Positions 9,268-17,121 of a DNA stretch of 59,516 bases are shown in pieces (position 1 is the stretch's first letter; each line of letters begins with the position of its first letter). Origin of the DNA: Actinomycetota bacterium. GTDB taxonomy: Bacteria > Actinomycetota > CADDZG01 > WHSQ01. The notes under the pieces were generated by a model, which searched no databases, was not told the DNA's origin, and saw only the letters and a program-made list of their open reading frames with translations. The position numbers were made by a program, and so were the translations under genes. The stretch spans positions 1 to 59,516 of the forward strand of contig JACDAL010000053.1 of NCBI GenBank assembly GCA_013695465.1, in the 5' to 3' direction.

Positions 9268-9804
9268 ATGATTCTGTCGCTCTCCCAGATCTGCGCCGCT
9301 CTACTCGCCGGGGTCTTCGCCTGGGCGTCGGCCGCCAAGGCATTGCGGCCGGGGGCGTGGCGGCAGGCGCTCGATCGCTACGGCCTGAGCCCGGCCCTCC
9401 GAGTTCCGGCGGGGCCCGGCGTACCTCTAGCGGAGGCCGTGGTGGCCGGCTTGCTCGTCGCCGGTTTGCTCCCGGCGGGCGCCGCGTTGGCGCTTGCACT
9501 CGTGGCAGCGTTCTCACTGGTGTTGGCGCGCCTCGGCACCCAGGGTAAGAGCCGTGTGCCGTGCGGCTGTTTCGGCCGGGTTACCGACCGCTCCCTGCGC
9601 CTGCTCCTCGCCCGTAACGCGATCCTGGCCGCCCTGGCGGCTACCGTTCTGGCGGTGAAGCCGCAGGGCTGGCCGTCATGGCAGGGCCGGGCACCGCTCG
9701 CCTCAGAGGCGCTACCCGCAATCCTCGTGCTCCTCGGGCTTGCGTTATCCGCGTGGACCGGGCTCAGAACCCTAGCGGCGTTGCGAGGACGAGGACGCAC
9801 GTGA
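9268..9804 (+). CDS. MauE/DoxX-like membrane protein
   Basis: 178 residues with four or five membrane helices. It starts LSQICAALLAGVFAWASAAKAL and carries the MauE hallmark VPCGCFGRVTDRSLRLLLARN, including a CGC cysteine cluster at the end of a helix, as in MauE proteins that support disulfide formation with MauD. It is divergent from the MauD-like/light-chain-like operon and overlaps the next gene by 4 nt (GTGA). Its presence next to MauD- and light-chain-like genes supports a dedicated thiol-oxidation role for this island. The ATG at 9268 is the first good start. Confidence 0.8.
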   Translation: MILSLSQICAALLAGVFAWASAAKALRPGAWRQALDRYGLSPALRVPAGPGVPLAEAVVAGLLVAGLLPAGAALALALVAAFSLVLARLGTQGKSRVPCGCFGRVTDRSLRLLLARNAILAALAATVLAVKPQGWPSWQGRAPLASEALPAILVLLGLALSAWTGLRTLAALRGRGRT

Positions 9805-10367
9805 GGCCGAGACTCGTGGCGCCGCCGCTGGTCCTGATTCTGGTTGCCCTTCCCGTGCTCCTGGCTCTGGCATCACATCGCGATGTGCGCGACGACAACG
9901 ACGTCAAGGGCCGGCTCGACCTCCGCAAGGTCTCGACCTACGGGCGCCCTCGGGTGTGGCACCTCGAGACCTACGATGGCTGGACCAGCCGTCGAATATG
10001 GGACCGCGGCTATTTGCTCGTTCACCTCGACACGCTCGCCGGGGAGCGTTTCGATTACTACGCTCTGGTGTCCTCCAATGGGAAGGGCATGGAGAGCGCC
10101 CTCTTTCGGGATCGGGCGAGAAAGGCCGACTACAGAATCGCAAGGCTGCGAGCATGGCGCTCGAGCCGTCGCGGGGTCAAGGTGAAGCTTCCGCTCGGAA
10201 AGATCCAAATCGCAGAGGGTCGCAGCTTCTTTCGCTGGCAGATCAGGACTCTGTTCACCGGCAGGGGGTGCCGCCGCAGCTGCATCGACTTCGCACCTAT
10301 AGCTCCTGTCAAGGAGCCGCTGGGCCCGAAGCCGTCTCCCACCCCGAGCCCGTCGTCCTCCAACTGA
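9801..10367 (+). CDS. Secreted hypothetical protein of the Mau-like island
   Basis: 188 residues from a GTG at 9801 that overlaps the MauE-like stop. An N-terminal signal or anchor helix (LVAPPLVLILVALPVLLALA) is followed by a beta-rich region beginning DNDVKGRLDLRKVSTYG. That opening resembles small actinobacterial extracellular beta-sandwich proteins of unknown role. There are two cysteines (GRGCRRSC) near the end and a Pro/Ser tail (PKPSPTPSPSSSN). Function is unknown. Translational coupling to MauE suggests that its own cysteines, or those of the light-chain-like protein, are substrates of the same oxidation system; that is inference. Confidence 0.7.
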   Translation: MRPRLVAPPLVLILVALPVLLALASHRDVRDDNDVKGRLDLRKVSTYGRPRVWHLETYDGWTSRRIWDRGYLLVHLDTLAGERFDYYALVSSNGKGMESALFRDRARKADYRIARLRAWRSSRRGVKVKLPLGKIQIAEGRSFFRWQIRTLFTGRGCRRSCIDFAPIAPVKEPLGPKPSPTPSPSSSN

Positions 10368-10375
10368 TTTAGCCG

Positions 10376-11962
10376 GTGGCCCCTCGCCTCGTGATCCTGG
10401 GATGGGACTCTGCCACGTTCGACGTCACCGGTCCCCTGATGTCGGAAGGCCGGCTCCCCGCACTGGCGTCGTTGCAACAACGGGGCTTCACTGCGCCGCT
10501 TCGATCCACGTGGCCGCCGATGACGGACTGCGCCTGGACTTCCGCGTTTACAGGAGTCAACCCCGGCACCCACGGCATCTTCGGGTCCTGGTACCGCGCG
10601 CCGGGCGCGTATGAGTGCCGCTACTTCTCCGGGCGCGACCGGCGCTCGAAAGCGCTGTGGGAGCTGGGCTCTGATGCTCGCTTCCTAGTATGGAACGTAC
10701 CGATGGCTTATCCCCCGAGCTCGCTCGAGGGCGTGATGGTGTCCGGCTATGGGGCCCCCCCGGGCGCCCGAATGTGCTATCCGGACGACTTCCAGGACCG
10801 CCTCGCAGAACGCTTCGAACTACTCGATATCGTCGACCGCGCCCCCCACACCTCCCTCGAGCGCTTCCTTGAGGATCTGCTTCGAGGACTAGAAGTTCAG
10901 GCGGAGGCGCTCACCTGGGCGGCCGCTGAGAGCGGAGCCGATTGTGTCGTTGCCGTGTGGCCCCACGTCGACAGGGCACAGCACTTCTTCTGGCGCTTCA
11001 GAAACTCCTCGCACCCTCTCTCGAACGCGGTCGAACGTGTCTACGAAGCCATGGACCGGGTCACCGGCGTGCTGCTCGCGAGGTGGCCGGAGGCGGATTT
11101 CGTGGTGATTTCCGACCACGGCGCCGGCCCCCTGCACGCAGACGTGAACCTCGGGAAGTGGCTGGCCGACCGGGGCAGGGCCGTTTACGGGAAGAAGCGA
11201 AGCTCGCCCCTGCTTCGAGCGGCGTGGGCGCTGCCGCCTTCCGCCCGCAAGCTGGGGCGCCGCTTCGCCCCGGACACCGCAAGAAAGACGCTCGGCGCCA
11301 CCATCACCGGACAGCTTGGGCCCTTCGACTGGAGCAAGACCCGGGCCTTCTGCGGCATCAACGGAGACCTGTGGCTAAACCTCGAGGGCCGCGAGCCGTT
11401 GGGGATGGTGCCGGAGGATGCTGCGGCAGAGCTGGAGGAGGAGCTGGCCGCAGGGCTGCTGGAGCTGCGCGACCCGGGCCGGGGCACGGCGGTGGTGCGG
11501 GCGGTGTATCCACGCAAGGGCATCTATTCGGGCCCGGCCACCCATCTCGCCCCCGATCTCATGCTCGACATGTGGTCTGAGGGCTACCGGGTGACTCCGG
11601 CCCGAGAGCCCTCGGAGCTCGTCACGGCGCCACAACCGCTGGCGGGTGTCAAAGAGGCGTGGTCGTCCGAGCACCGGCCGCTGGGGATCTTCGTCGCCGC
11701 CGGCCCCCGCTTCTCGGAGGGGCGCGCCGAGGAACTCTCGTTGCTTGATGTTTGCCCCACCGCGCTGGCGCTGCTCGAGGCGGCGGTTCCGGCAGGACTA
11801 GACGGGCGCGCCGCCACCGAGGCCTTCGATGTCGACTGGCTCTCCTCACACCCGGAGTCCTCCACACAAGCGGCAACCACACGCCCCATCGAAGGCGACT
11901 ACAGCGAGGAGGAGGCGGCCGCGGTGGCCGCTCACCTCAAGGATCTCGGCTACATCGAATAG
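10376..11962 (+). CDS. Type I phosphodiesterase / nucleotide pyrophosphatase (alkaline phosphatase superfamily)
   Basis: 528 residues starting at a GTG, 8 nt after the previous stop. The first metal-binding Asp is in LVILGWDSATFD. The likely nucleophile Thr is in PPMTDCAWTSAFTG, followed by GVNPGTHGIFG. Further metal ligands lie in VWPHVDRAQH and VVISDHGAG, and in the C-terminal SEHRPLGIF. The last section (DVCPTALALLEAAVPAGLDG) is typical of this family. It probably hydrolyses a phosphodiester or pyrophosphate bond, but the substrate cannot be told from sequence. No signal peptide is seen, so it is likely cytoplasmic. It follows the secreted protein gene closely and may share its transcript. 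Confidence 0.85.
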   Translation: MAPRLVILGWDSATFDVTGPLMSEGRLPALASLQQRGFTAPLRSTWPPMTDCAWTSAFTGVNPGTHGIFGSWYRAPGAYECRYFSGRDRRSKALWELGSDARFLVWNVPMAYPPSSLEGVMVSGYGAPPGARMCYPDDFQDRLAERFELLDIVDRAPHTSLERFLEDLLRGLEVQAEALTWAAAESGADCVVAVWPHVDRAQHFFWRFRNSSHPLSNAVERVYEAMDRVTGVLLARWPEADFVVISDHGAGPLHADVNLGKWLADRGRAVYGKKRSSPLLRAAWALPPSARKLGRRFAPDTARKTLGATITGQLGPFDWSKTRAFCGINGDLWLNLEGREPLGMVPEDAAAELEEELAAGLLELRDPGRGTAVVRAVYPRKGIYSGPATHLAPDLMLDMWSEGYRVTPAREPSELVTAPQPLAGVKEAWSSEHRPLGIFVAAGPRFSEGRAEELSLLDVCPTALALLEAAVPAGLDGRAATEAFDVDWLSSHPESSTQAATTRPIEGDYSEEEAAAVAAHLKDLGYIE

Positions 11963-11976
11963 GGCATCATGGAGAG

Positions 11977-12822
11977 ATGAACCACACGCCCCGAGCAAAG
12001 GAACGCGAACTCGGCGAGCGCATCGCGAGCGTCGGAGCGGTCGTGGTCGCCTACTCCGGAGGGGTGGACTCGGCCTATTTGGCGTCTGTCTGCCACGGTG
12101 TCCTGGGAGAGCGGGCGCTGGCGGTCACGGCGGTATCGCCCTCGCTCAGCCGCAGGGAGCGTCGTGACGCCGAAGCCCTGGCCGCTCGCTGGGGCTGGAA
12201 CCACGCGACGGTCGAAACTCACGAGGTCGCCCGTGACGAGTACTCCCGTAACGGCTCGGACCGCTGCTACTGGTGCAAGACCGAGCTTTTCGAGGTCTTG
12301 GCGCCGATCGCCTCGGCTCGAGACGCGCGCATCGCGGTCGGCACCAACCTCGATGACCTCTCCGACCACCGGCCGGGCCGGCGCGCCGCGCGCGAGAACG
12401 ATGTCATTACCCCGCTGGCAGACGCCGGCTTGTCCAAGGGCGAGATCAGAGAGCTGGCCGCCGCCCGCAATCTCCCGGTCGCCGACAAGCCGGCCTCTCC
12501 CTGCCTCGCCTCGCGCTTCGCCTACGGCGTACGCGTCACTCCCGAGGGCCTCGAACGCGTCGACAATGCGGAGGAGGCACTCAGAGCGCTTGGATTTCGA
12601 GTGCTGAGGGTGCGCGACCACGGAGACCTGGCTCGGATCGAGCTCGAGCCGGGCGAGATCGAGCGGGCCGGCGGCCTGCGGACCGAGATCGCCGCCGCCC
12701 TGCGTTCGCTCGGCTTCAAGTACGTGACGCTCGACCTCGAGGGCTTCCGTTCGGGATCCTTGAACGAGGCCTTGCTGCAGCCCAGGATAGCTCCGAGGTG
12801 GGGGTCATCCGCTTCTCGATAA
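11977..12822 (+). CDS. larE: ATP-dependent sacrificial sulfur transferase LarE-like
   Basis: 281-residue PP-loop ATPase. The PP-loop is VVVAYSGGVDSAYLA (about residues 22-36). The conserved DRCYWCKTELF holds a Cys pair, and ASPCLASRFAYG holds the cysteine equivalent to the sacrificial Cys176 of Lactobacillus LarE. With three cysteines it may instead carry a [4Fe-4S] cluster, as proposed for some homologues. LarE adds sulfur to the nickel-pincer precursor of lactate racemase. LarA, LarB and LarC are absent here, so another thiolation role is possible. The ATG at 11977 is chosen by homology; the ribosome binding site is poor. Its end overlaps the next gene by 25 nt. Confidence 0.85.
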   Translation: MNHTPRAKERELGERIASVGAVVVAYSGGVDSAYLASVCHGVLGERALAVTAVSPSLSRRERRDAEALAARWGWNHATVETHEVARDEYSRNGSDRCYWCKTELFEVLAPIASARDARIAVGTNLDDLSDHRPGRRAARENDVITPLADAGLSKGEIRELAAARNLPVADKPASPCLASRFAYGVRVTPEGLERVDNAEEALRALGFRVLRVRDHGDLARIELEPGEIERAGGLRTEIAAALRSLGFKYVTLDLEGFRSGSLNEALLQPRIAPRWGSSASR

Positions 12823-13310
12823 GAGACATGCAGGCCGCCGACGCCGACGCAGTGGCGGCGTGGCGCTACCAACCTCCTTATGATTTCTACGACACGGCCG
12901 CCGACCCCTCGAGCCTCGTGGAGGTGCTCGACTCTCGTCGCTGGGGCCACATCTTTTTCTCGGTCTTCTCGTCCTCCCCCTCCTCCAGCCCGGAATCCGG
13001 GGAGGTATCCGGGGGTGAGGAGCTTGCCGGTTTCCTCGAGCTCACCGCGCGTCCTGGGGACGTGATCGAGATCGGGCTGGGTCTGCGCCCCGACCTCACC
13101 GGCCGAGGGATGGGCTTGTCCTTCGTCGAGGCCTGTCTCGATTTCGCACGCCGGCGCTCTCAACCCCAGGCCTTCGCCCTTGACGTGGCGACCTTCAATC
13201 AGCGGGCTCGCGCGGTCTACGAGAAGGCTGGGTTCGTCCCCGGAGATACCTTCTGGCGGCATTTGAGCGGGCGGCGCTGGGAGTTCCTGAGGATGTCGCG
13301 GCCCGCCTGA
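12798..13310 (+). CDS. GNAT-family N-acetyltransferase
   Basis: 170 residues. It starts IRFSIRDMQAADADAVAAWRYQPPYDFY, typical of GNAT enzymes. The acetyl-CoA motif A is LGLRPDLTGRGMGLSFVEACLDFAR and motif B is DVATFNQRARAVYEKAGF. A low-complexity Ser/Pro/Glu insertion (SSSPSSSPESGEVSGGEE) lies in the middle. The substrate is unknown. The GTG at 12798 lies inside the larE end, implying translational coupling. Confidence 0.85.
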   Translation: MGVIRFSIRDMQAADADAVAAWRYQPPYDFYDTAADPSSLVEVLDSRRWGHIFFSVFSSSPSSSPESGEVSGGEELAGFLELTARPGDVIEIGLGLRPDLTGRGMGLSFVEACLDFARRRSQPQAFALDVATFNQRARAVYEKAGFVPGDTFWRHLSGRRWEFLRMSRPA

Positions 13311-13331
13311 TCTTCGACGGAGAGCTGCCCG

Positions 13332-13565
13332 CTAGAGCTCGACCACCGGGCAGGTCAGCGTGCGCGTGACCCCCTCAACCGACTGGATCCGGGCCACGAC
13401 GAGCTGGCCCAGGCCGTCCATATCCGGTGCGGTAGCTCGCACGATCACGTCATAGGGGCCGGAGACGTCATCGGCCGACTCCACCCCGTCAAGAGTGCGA
13501 ATGTCGCTCGCGACATTGGCCGCGCTCACGGTCGCCTGAATGAGGATGTATGCGCTTACTGCCAC
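13332..13565 (-). CDS. Stand-alone Lrp/AsnC ligand-binding (RAM) domain protein
   Basis: 77 residues that form just the alpha/beta RAM domain of Lrp/AsnC regulators (AYILIQATVSAANVASDIRTL, VSGPYDVIVRATA, VEGVTRTLTCPVVEL). There is no DNA-binding domain. Such single-domain proteins bind small ligands, often amino acids, and may modulate full-length regulators; the ligand is unknown here. The GTG at 13565 is preferred because GGGAGG precedes it; upstream codons look non-coding. It is convergent with the GNAT gene. Confidence 0.85.
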   Translation of the reverse strand: MAVSAYILIQATVSAANVASDIRTLDGVESADDVSGPYDVIVRATAPDMDGLGQLVVARIQSVEGVTRTLTCPVVEL

Positions 13566-13740
13566 CGGTCTCCCTCCCCTTCTGTCTCCGTCGGAGCACG
13601 CATTGTAGTCAAAGTTGTGCTGCGACCGGCTCTCCGAGGCCATAAACGGCGTCCGCCGCGAACGGCAAGGGAAAGTCTGTTAGCCGCTAGTTTGCATGAC
13701 ATTATCGACGCACACGAACTCAGCCGGGGAGGCTCGAGAG

Positions 13741-14304
13741 ATGGACTTGCTTGCGTGGGCGGTGATTGCGCTAATCGTGATGTTGATAGCGGGGCTAGTC
13801 ACCCTCTACAACCGGCTTGTGCGACTGCGCAACGGATCCGAGGAAGGCTGGGCACAGATAGAACAGCAGCTCAAGCGCCGCTACGACCTCGTCCCAAACC
13901 TCGTCGCCACCGTCAAGGGCTACGCAGCTCACGAGCGCGACACGTTCGAGGTCGTCACCAGGGCTAGGGCAGAGGCCGTGAATGCCTCCGGAGTGGAGGA
14001 TCAAGCCCGAGCCGAGAACGTCCTGAGCGTGGCGTTGGAACGGCTGTTCGCACTCGCTCAGGACTACCCTCGCCTGCAGGCCGACGACAATTTCCTTGCT
14101 CTGCAGGAGGAGATGAGTGAAACCGAGGGCCGGATCGGATTCGCCCGGCAGTACTACAACGAGCGTGTGCTCGGCTACGACAACGCCCTCGGTACCTTTC
14201 CCTCGAACCTGGTTGCGGGCGCGTTCGGCTTCAAGCCCAAGTCCTTTTTCGGGGCCGAGGCGGAGCCACGCACCCCAGTCGCAGTGGACTTCGAAGCGTC
14301 CTGA
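13741..14304 (+). CDS. lemA: LemA family protein
   Basis: 187 residues. An N-terminal membrane helix (LLAWAVIALIVMLIAGLVTLY) is followed by the LemA signature NGSEEGWAQIEQQLKRRYDLVPNLVATVKGYAAHE. The C-terminal helical bundle contains FARQYYNERVLGYDNALGTFPSNLVAGAFGF. LemA proteins are membrane-anchored with the helical domain at the membrane face; their function is still poorly known. The ATG at 13741 has GGGGAGG 8 nt upstream. No htpX/TPM-domain partner is adjacent. An inverted repeat overlapping the stop codon may end the transcript. Confidence 0.92.
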   Translation: MDLLAWAVIALIVMLIAGLVTLYNRLVRLRNGSEEGWAQIEQQLKRRYDLVPNLVATVKGYAAHERDTFEVVTRARAEAVNASGVEDQARAENVLSVALERLFALAQDYPRLQADDNFLALQEEMSETEGRIGFARQYYNERVLGYDNALGTFPSNLVAGAFGFKPKSFFGAEAEPRTPVAVDFEAS

Positions 14305-14353
14305 TCCGGGCCCTCCTGGCTCTGCTACTTAATTTCCCCCAGGAGGAGATCAG
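14301..14353. terminator. Long inverted repeat after lemA
   Basis: CTGATC...CCTCCTGG at 14301-14319 pairs with CCAGGAGG...GATCAG at 14339-14353 around an AT-richer 19-nt loop. It overlaps the lemA stop codon and may be a transcription stop or mRNA 3' structure shared with the convergent hydrolase gene. There is no clear U-tract. The remaining 14354-14489 shows nothing else recognisable. Confidence 0.4.
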
Positions 14354-14489
14354 GGTCGAGCACTGGCCCACAGGCAAGTAGTCCGGCCTTGAGGGCCCGG
14401 TAAGACGCGCGTAGTGCCCGTCTGAGTACGGATCTGGTATCCACACGCGCGTTGTACGCGTTTGAGCACCTCGAGCGCTGCATAAGGCC

Positions 14490-15149
14490 TCAGTTCGGCG
14501 CAATGAGGGACTTGAGCCAGCCGCTCACGGCGTTCGAGGCCTCGGCCCACGCCTCATGAGTCGTGCGCCCGGATGACTTGCGCACCTCTAGGGAGTGGTT
14601 GCCGTCCTCGATGACGACGAGCTCGTTTGCGGCCCGCAGCCGACCCCGCACAGAGGCGAGCGTCTCCAGCGGGCAGAAGGGATCGCGAGTTCCCTCCACA
14701 AACAGCAACGGCACCTCTATCGAATAGAGATGGGCGTCGCGCATCCGCTCTGGCCGTGCGGGTGGATGAAGCGGATAACCCAGAAAGAAGAGGCCGTCGG
14801 CCTGCTCTCCAGAGGCAACGAGGTGCGAGGCGATTCTTCCTCCCATCGATTTGCCGCCGAGCACCAAAGGGCCGCTGTGCCGCGCTCTGACGTGGGCCAC
14901 GACCGCCCGGTAAGTGTCCTCGAGCACCGGGGCACGGTCGGGCGATCGCCGTCCCTGCTCGAGGTAGGAGAAGTTGAAGCGACAGACGCGCACGCCTGCG
15001 TTCGCAATTCCCGCGGCCAGCGCGCCCATGAAGCGCGAATCCATGCCCCCTCCCGCACCCGGCGCCAACACCGCTATGTAGGTCGCGTCGGAAGGCCCGT
15101 CCCACGCCAGCGACACCGTCCCACTGGGGGTATCTGCGGTGTCTCTCAC
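14490..15149 (-). CDS. Alpha/beta hydrolase (KANL3/Tex30-type)
   Basis: 219 residues. The fold markers are YIAVLAPGAGGGMDSRFM (oxyanion region), the nucleophile elbow GGKSMGGRIA (Ser in GxSxG), the acid in GTRDPFCP, and the His in DGNHSLEV. The substrate is unknown. The GTG start overlaps the hspR stop (GTGA), so it is translationally coupled to the heat-shock operon and presumably induced with it. Confidence 0.85.
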   Translation of the reverse strand: MRDTADTPSGTVSLAWDGPSDATYIAVLAPGAGGGMDSRFMGALAAGIANAGVRVCRFNFSYLEQGRRSPDRAPVLEDTYRAVVAHVRARHSGPLVLGGKSMGGRIASHLVASGEQADGLFFLGYPLHPPARPERMRDAHLYSIEVPLLFVEGTRDPFCPLETLASVRGRLRAANELVVIEDGNHSLEVRKSSGRTTHEAWAEASNAVSGWLKSLIAPN

Positions 15150-15589
15150 GAAGGCGCGGGGGGCGCCTGAATGAACCGCTCGCGCGCGGCAGCGTCCAGG
15201 GCGTCCGACTTCATCGCCCGGCGTACGCGCCGGACATCGCGCAGCGGCACCAGAGCCAAGGCGCTTCGCTCGTCGGTGAGCACGTCCAAACGATCCTGAA
15301 GGGCCTGCAACTCCTGGGCCGAATCCTCGAGGAGGGCCCGGCTCTCTTCGATCTCGAGCTCCAGCGCCATGACCCGCACTACTCCCGCCAGATTCAGCCC
15401 TTCGCTGGTCAGCTCCTGAATGCGCCTCAGGATCAGGATGTCGCTCTCTGAATAGCGACGGGTGTTGCCCGACGTCCTCTGTGGCCGCAGCAAGCCTTTG
15501 CGCTCGTAGATCCGCAGCGTCTGCGGATGAACACCGGCAAGCTCGGCCGCGACCGAGATCACGTAGATGGCGCGTTCGCTATCGTTCAT
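15146..15589 (-). CDS. hspR: Heat-shock repressor HspR (MerR family)
   Basis: About 147 residues. The MerR-type winged helix-turn-helix is ISVAAELAGVHPQTLRIYERKGLLRPQRT with NTRRYSESDILILRRIQEL. A coiled coil follows (LELEIEESRALLEDSAQELQALQDRL). HspR binds HAIR operators and represses the dnaK operon, using DnaK as co-repressor in Streptomyces. Three tandem starts exist (15589, 15592, 15595); 15589 gives the best spacing from AGAGG. It closes dnaK-grpE-dnaJ-hspR, the standard actinobacterial order. Confidence 0.93.
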   Translation of the reverse strand: MNDSERAIYVISVAAELAGVHPQTLRIYERKGLLRPQRTSGNTRRYSESDILILRRIQELTSEGLNLAGVVRVMALELEIEESRALLEDSAQELQALQDRLDVLTDERSALALVPLRDVRRVRRAMKSDALDAAARERFIQAPPAPS

Positions 15590-15600
15590 CATCACCTCTA

Positions 15601-16533
15601 CTAAGACGCCTGCTGCGAAGCCGCCCGCAGGTGGCTCTCGAGATGTCGGCGGGGAGACTCGTGATGGCTCTCGGCGAACTGCTGAAGAATTTCCTTCTCC
15701 TTGCGCGAAAGCTTCTTCGGCACCTCGACCACGAGCCGCACCAGCAGGTCGGAGGGTCCTCCCTTGGGACGCGGGGCGCCCCGGCCTCTCACCCTGAGGA
15801 CTTTGCCCGACGAGCTCCCGGGCGGCACCCTTACGGTGACCGCGCCGTCCAGTGTGGGGACATCGACCTTCGCCCCCAGTGCCGCCTCGACGAAGGTGAC
15901 GGGTACCGTCAGGGTCAGGTCGCCGTTGGGAGAGCGCTCGAAAATTGGATGGGGCTCCACGTGCACCCGCACGAAAAGGTCGCCCGGAGGTCCTCCGCCC
16001 GTGGAAGGCGCGCCCTTACCGGCAGCCTTGATTCGGGCGCCGTCGGCCACACCTGCGGGTACTCGAATCTTCGTGCCGCCGGTGAGGGTCAGCAACGCGC
16101 CTTCGATTGCCTCGTCGAACCCGAGCGTCGTCTCGGTCTCGACATCCTGGCCCCGCCGCGCCCCGAAACCGAAGTTGCCGCCCCGGCTCCCGATGAGATC
16201 CTCGAAGATGCTGCCGATGTCCCCCATGTCGCCGATGTTGACGCGCACGCCCCCGCCGCGGTTGGGCCCGTATCCGTAAATTCGCTCCCCGCCCGCCTCC
16301 ACCAAGCGGCGCATCTCGTCGTACTCGGCTCTCTTGCTGTCGTTGGACAGCACCGCATGAGCCTCGGAGATCTCCTTGAAACGACCCTCCGCCTGCGCAT
16401 TCCCCTTGTTGGCGTCGGGGTGAAACTTCTGGGCGAGCTTGCGGTAGGCCTTCTTGATGTCGTCCTTGGTCGCGTCTTTAGCAACGCCGAGCACGGCGTA
16501 GTAGTCCTTCTCGGCCCAATCACGCTGCCCCAT
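15601..16533 (-). CDS. dnaJ: DnaJ/CbpA-type J-domain co-chaperone without zinc finger
   Basis: 310 residues. The J domain is at about 10-75 (DYYAVLGVAKDATKDDIKKAYRK; catalytic HPD in KFHPDANKG). A Gly-rich linker and two beta-barrel substrate-binding domains follow (DLFVRVHVEPHPIFERSPNGD; PTLDGAVTVRVPPGSSSGKVLRVRGRG). The CxxCxGxG zinc-finger repeats of classical DnaJ are missing, so it is a class II (CbpA-like) protein even though it sits in the dnaK operon. It starts 3 nt after grpE ends. Confidence 0.93.
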   Translation of the reverse strand: MGQRDWAEKDYYAVLGVAKDATKDDIKKAYRKLAQKFHPDANKGNAQAEGRFKEISEAHAVLSNDSKRAEYDEMRRLVEAGGERIYGYGPNRGGGVRVNIGDMGDIGSIFEDLIGSRGGNFGFGARRGQDVETETTLGFDEAIEGALLTLTGGTKIRVPAGVADGARIKAAGKGAPSTGGGPPGDLFVRVHVEPHPIFERSPNGDLTLTVPVTFVEAALGAKVDVPTLDGAVTVRVPPGSSSGKVLRVRGRGAPRPKGGPSDLLVRLVVEVPKKLSRKEKEILQQFAESHHESPRRHLESHLRAASQQAS

Positions 16534-16536
16534 CGG

Positions 16537-17121
16537 TTACCCCTCCACCGCCTCGTCCGCCTCAGGCGGGCGAGCTACGGAAACCATCGCGTGGCGGACA
16601 ATGTGTCCCTTCAGCCGGTAGCCGCGCCTCATGACCGTGGAGCTCATCGGCTCGGAGACCTCTGGGTCCTCGTGAGCCTCGAAGGCCTCGTGGACGACCG
16701 GGTCGAACGGCACACCTTCGGCCGGAATCTCCTCGAGCCCTTGATCTGCCAGCGTGGCGCACAACTGCTTGTAGACCATCGCGATGCCGGGCCCACCCTC
16801 GCCGTGGGCCAAGGCGGCTTCGAAGTTGTCGAGCACCGGCAGCAGCGCCTCCACCAAGCGTTGTGCGGCGCGCTCGGCCATGGCGGTCTGCTCGCGCACC
16901 ATGCGCTTGCGGTAGTTGTCGAACTCGGCCCGCAATCTGAGCGCCTCGTCCCGGTAGTCGTGCAGGGGCTCGGTGCCAGGGCTACTCGGAGCATCCTCGG
17001 CCTCGGAAGAAGCCTCTTGCTCGGGGATCTCCGTCTCCGGCGAGACTGCACCGGAGACGGGGCTCGAATGTCTCTTGTCTTCGACCCTGATGGAGGGCCG
17101 GGGCGGTTGTTGCTCGGCCAT
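16537..17121 (-). CDS. grpE: GrpE nucleotide-exchange factor
   Basis: 194 residues. An acidic disordered N-terminus precedes the long coiled coil (DYRDEALRLRAEFDNYRKRMVREQ). The C-terminal beta-wing follows (PVVHEAFEAHEDPEVSEPMSSTVMRRGYRLKGHIVRHAMVSVARPP). It releases ADP from DnaK. The start overlaps the dnaK stop (TAATG), showing translational coupling. Confidence 0.95.
   Translation of the reverse strand: MAEQQPPRPSIRVEDKRHSSPVSGAVSPETEIPEQEASSEAEDAPSSPGTEPLHDYRDEALRLRAEFDNYRKRMVREQTAMAERAAQRLVEALLPVLDNFEAALAHGEGGPGIAMVYKQLCATLADQGLEEIPAEGVPFDPVVHEAFEAHEDPEVSEPMSSTVMRRGYRLKGHIVRHAMVSVARPPEADEAVEG

Noticed and set aside
8958-9338. N-terminal extension of the MauD-like protein through the repeat
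   Set aside because: The frame is open, but the translated repeat and its flank lack family resemblance; the membrane helix begins right after the chosen start.
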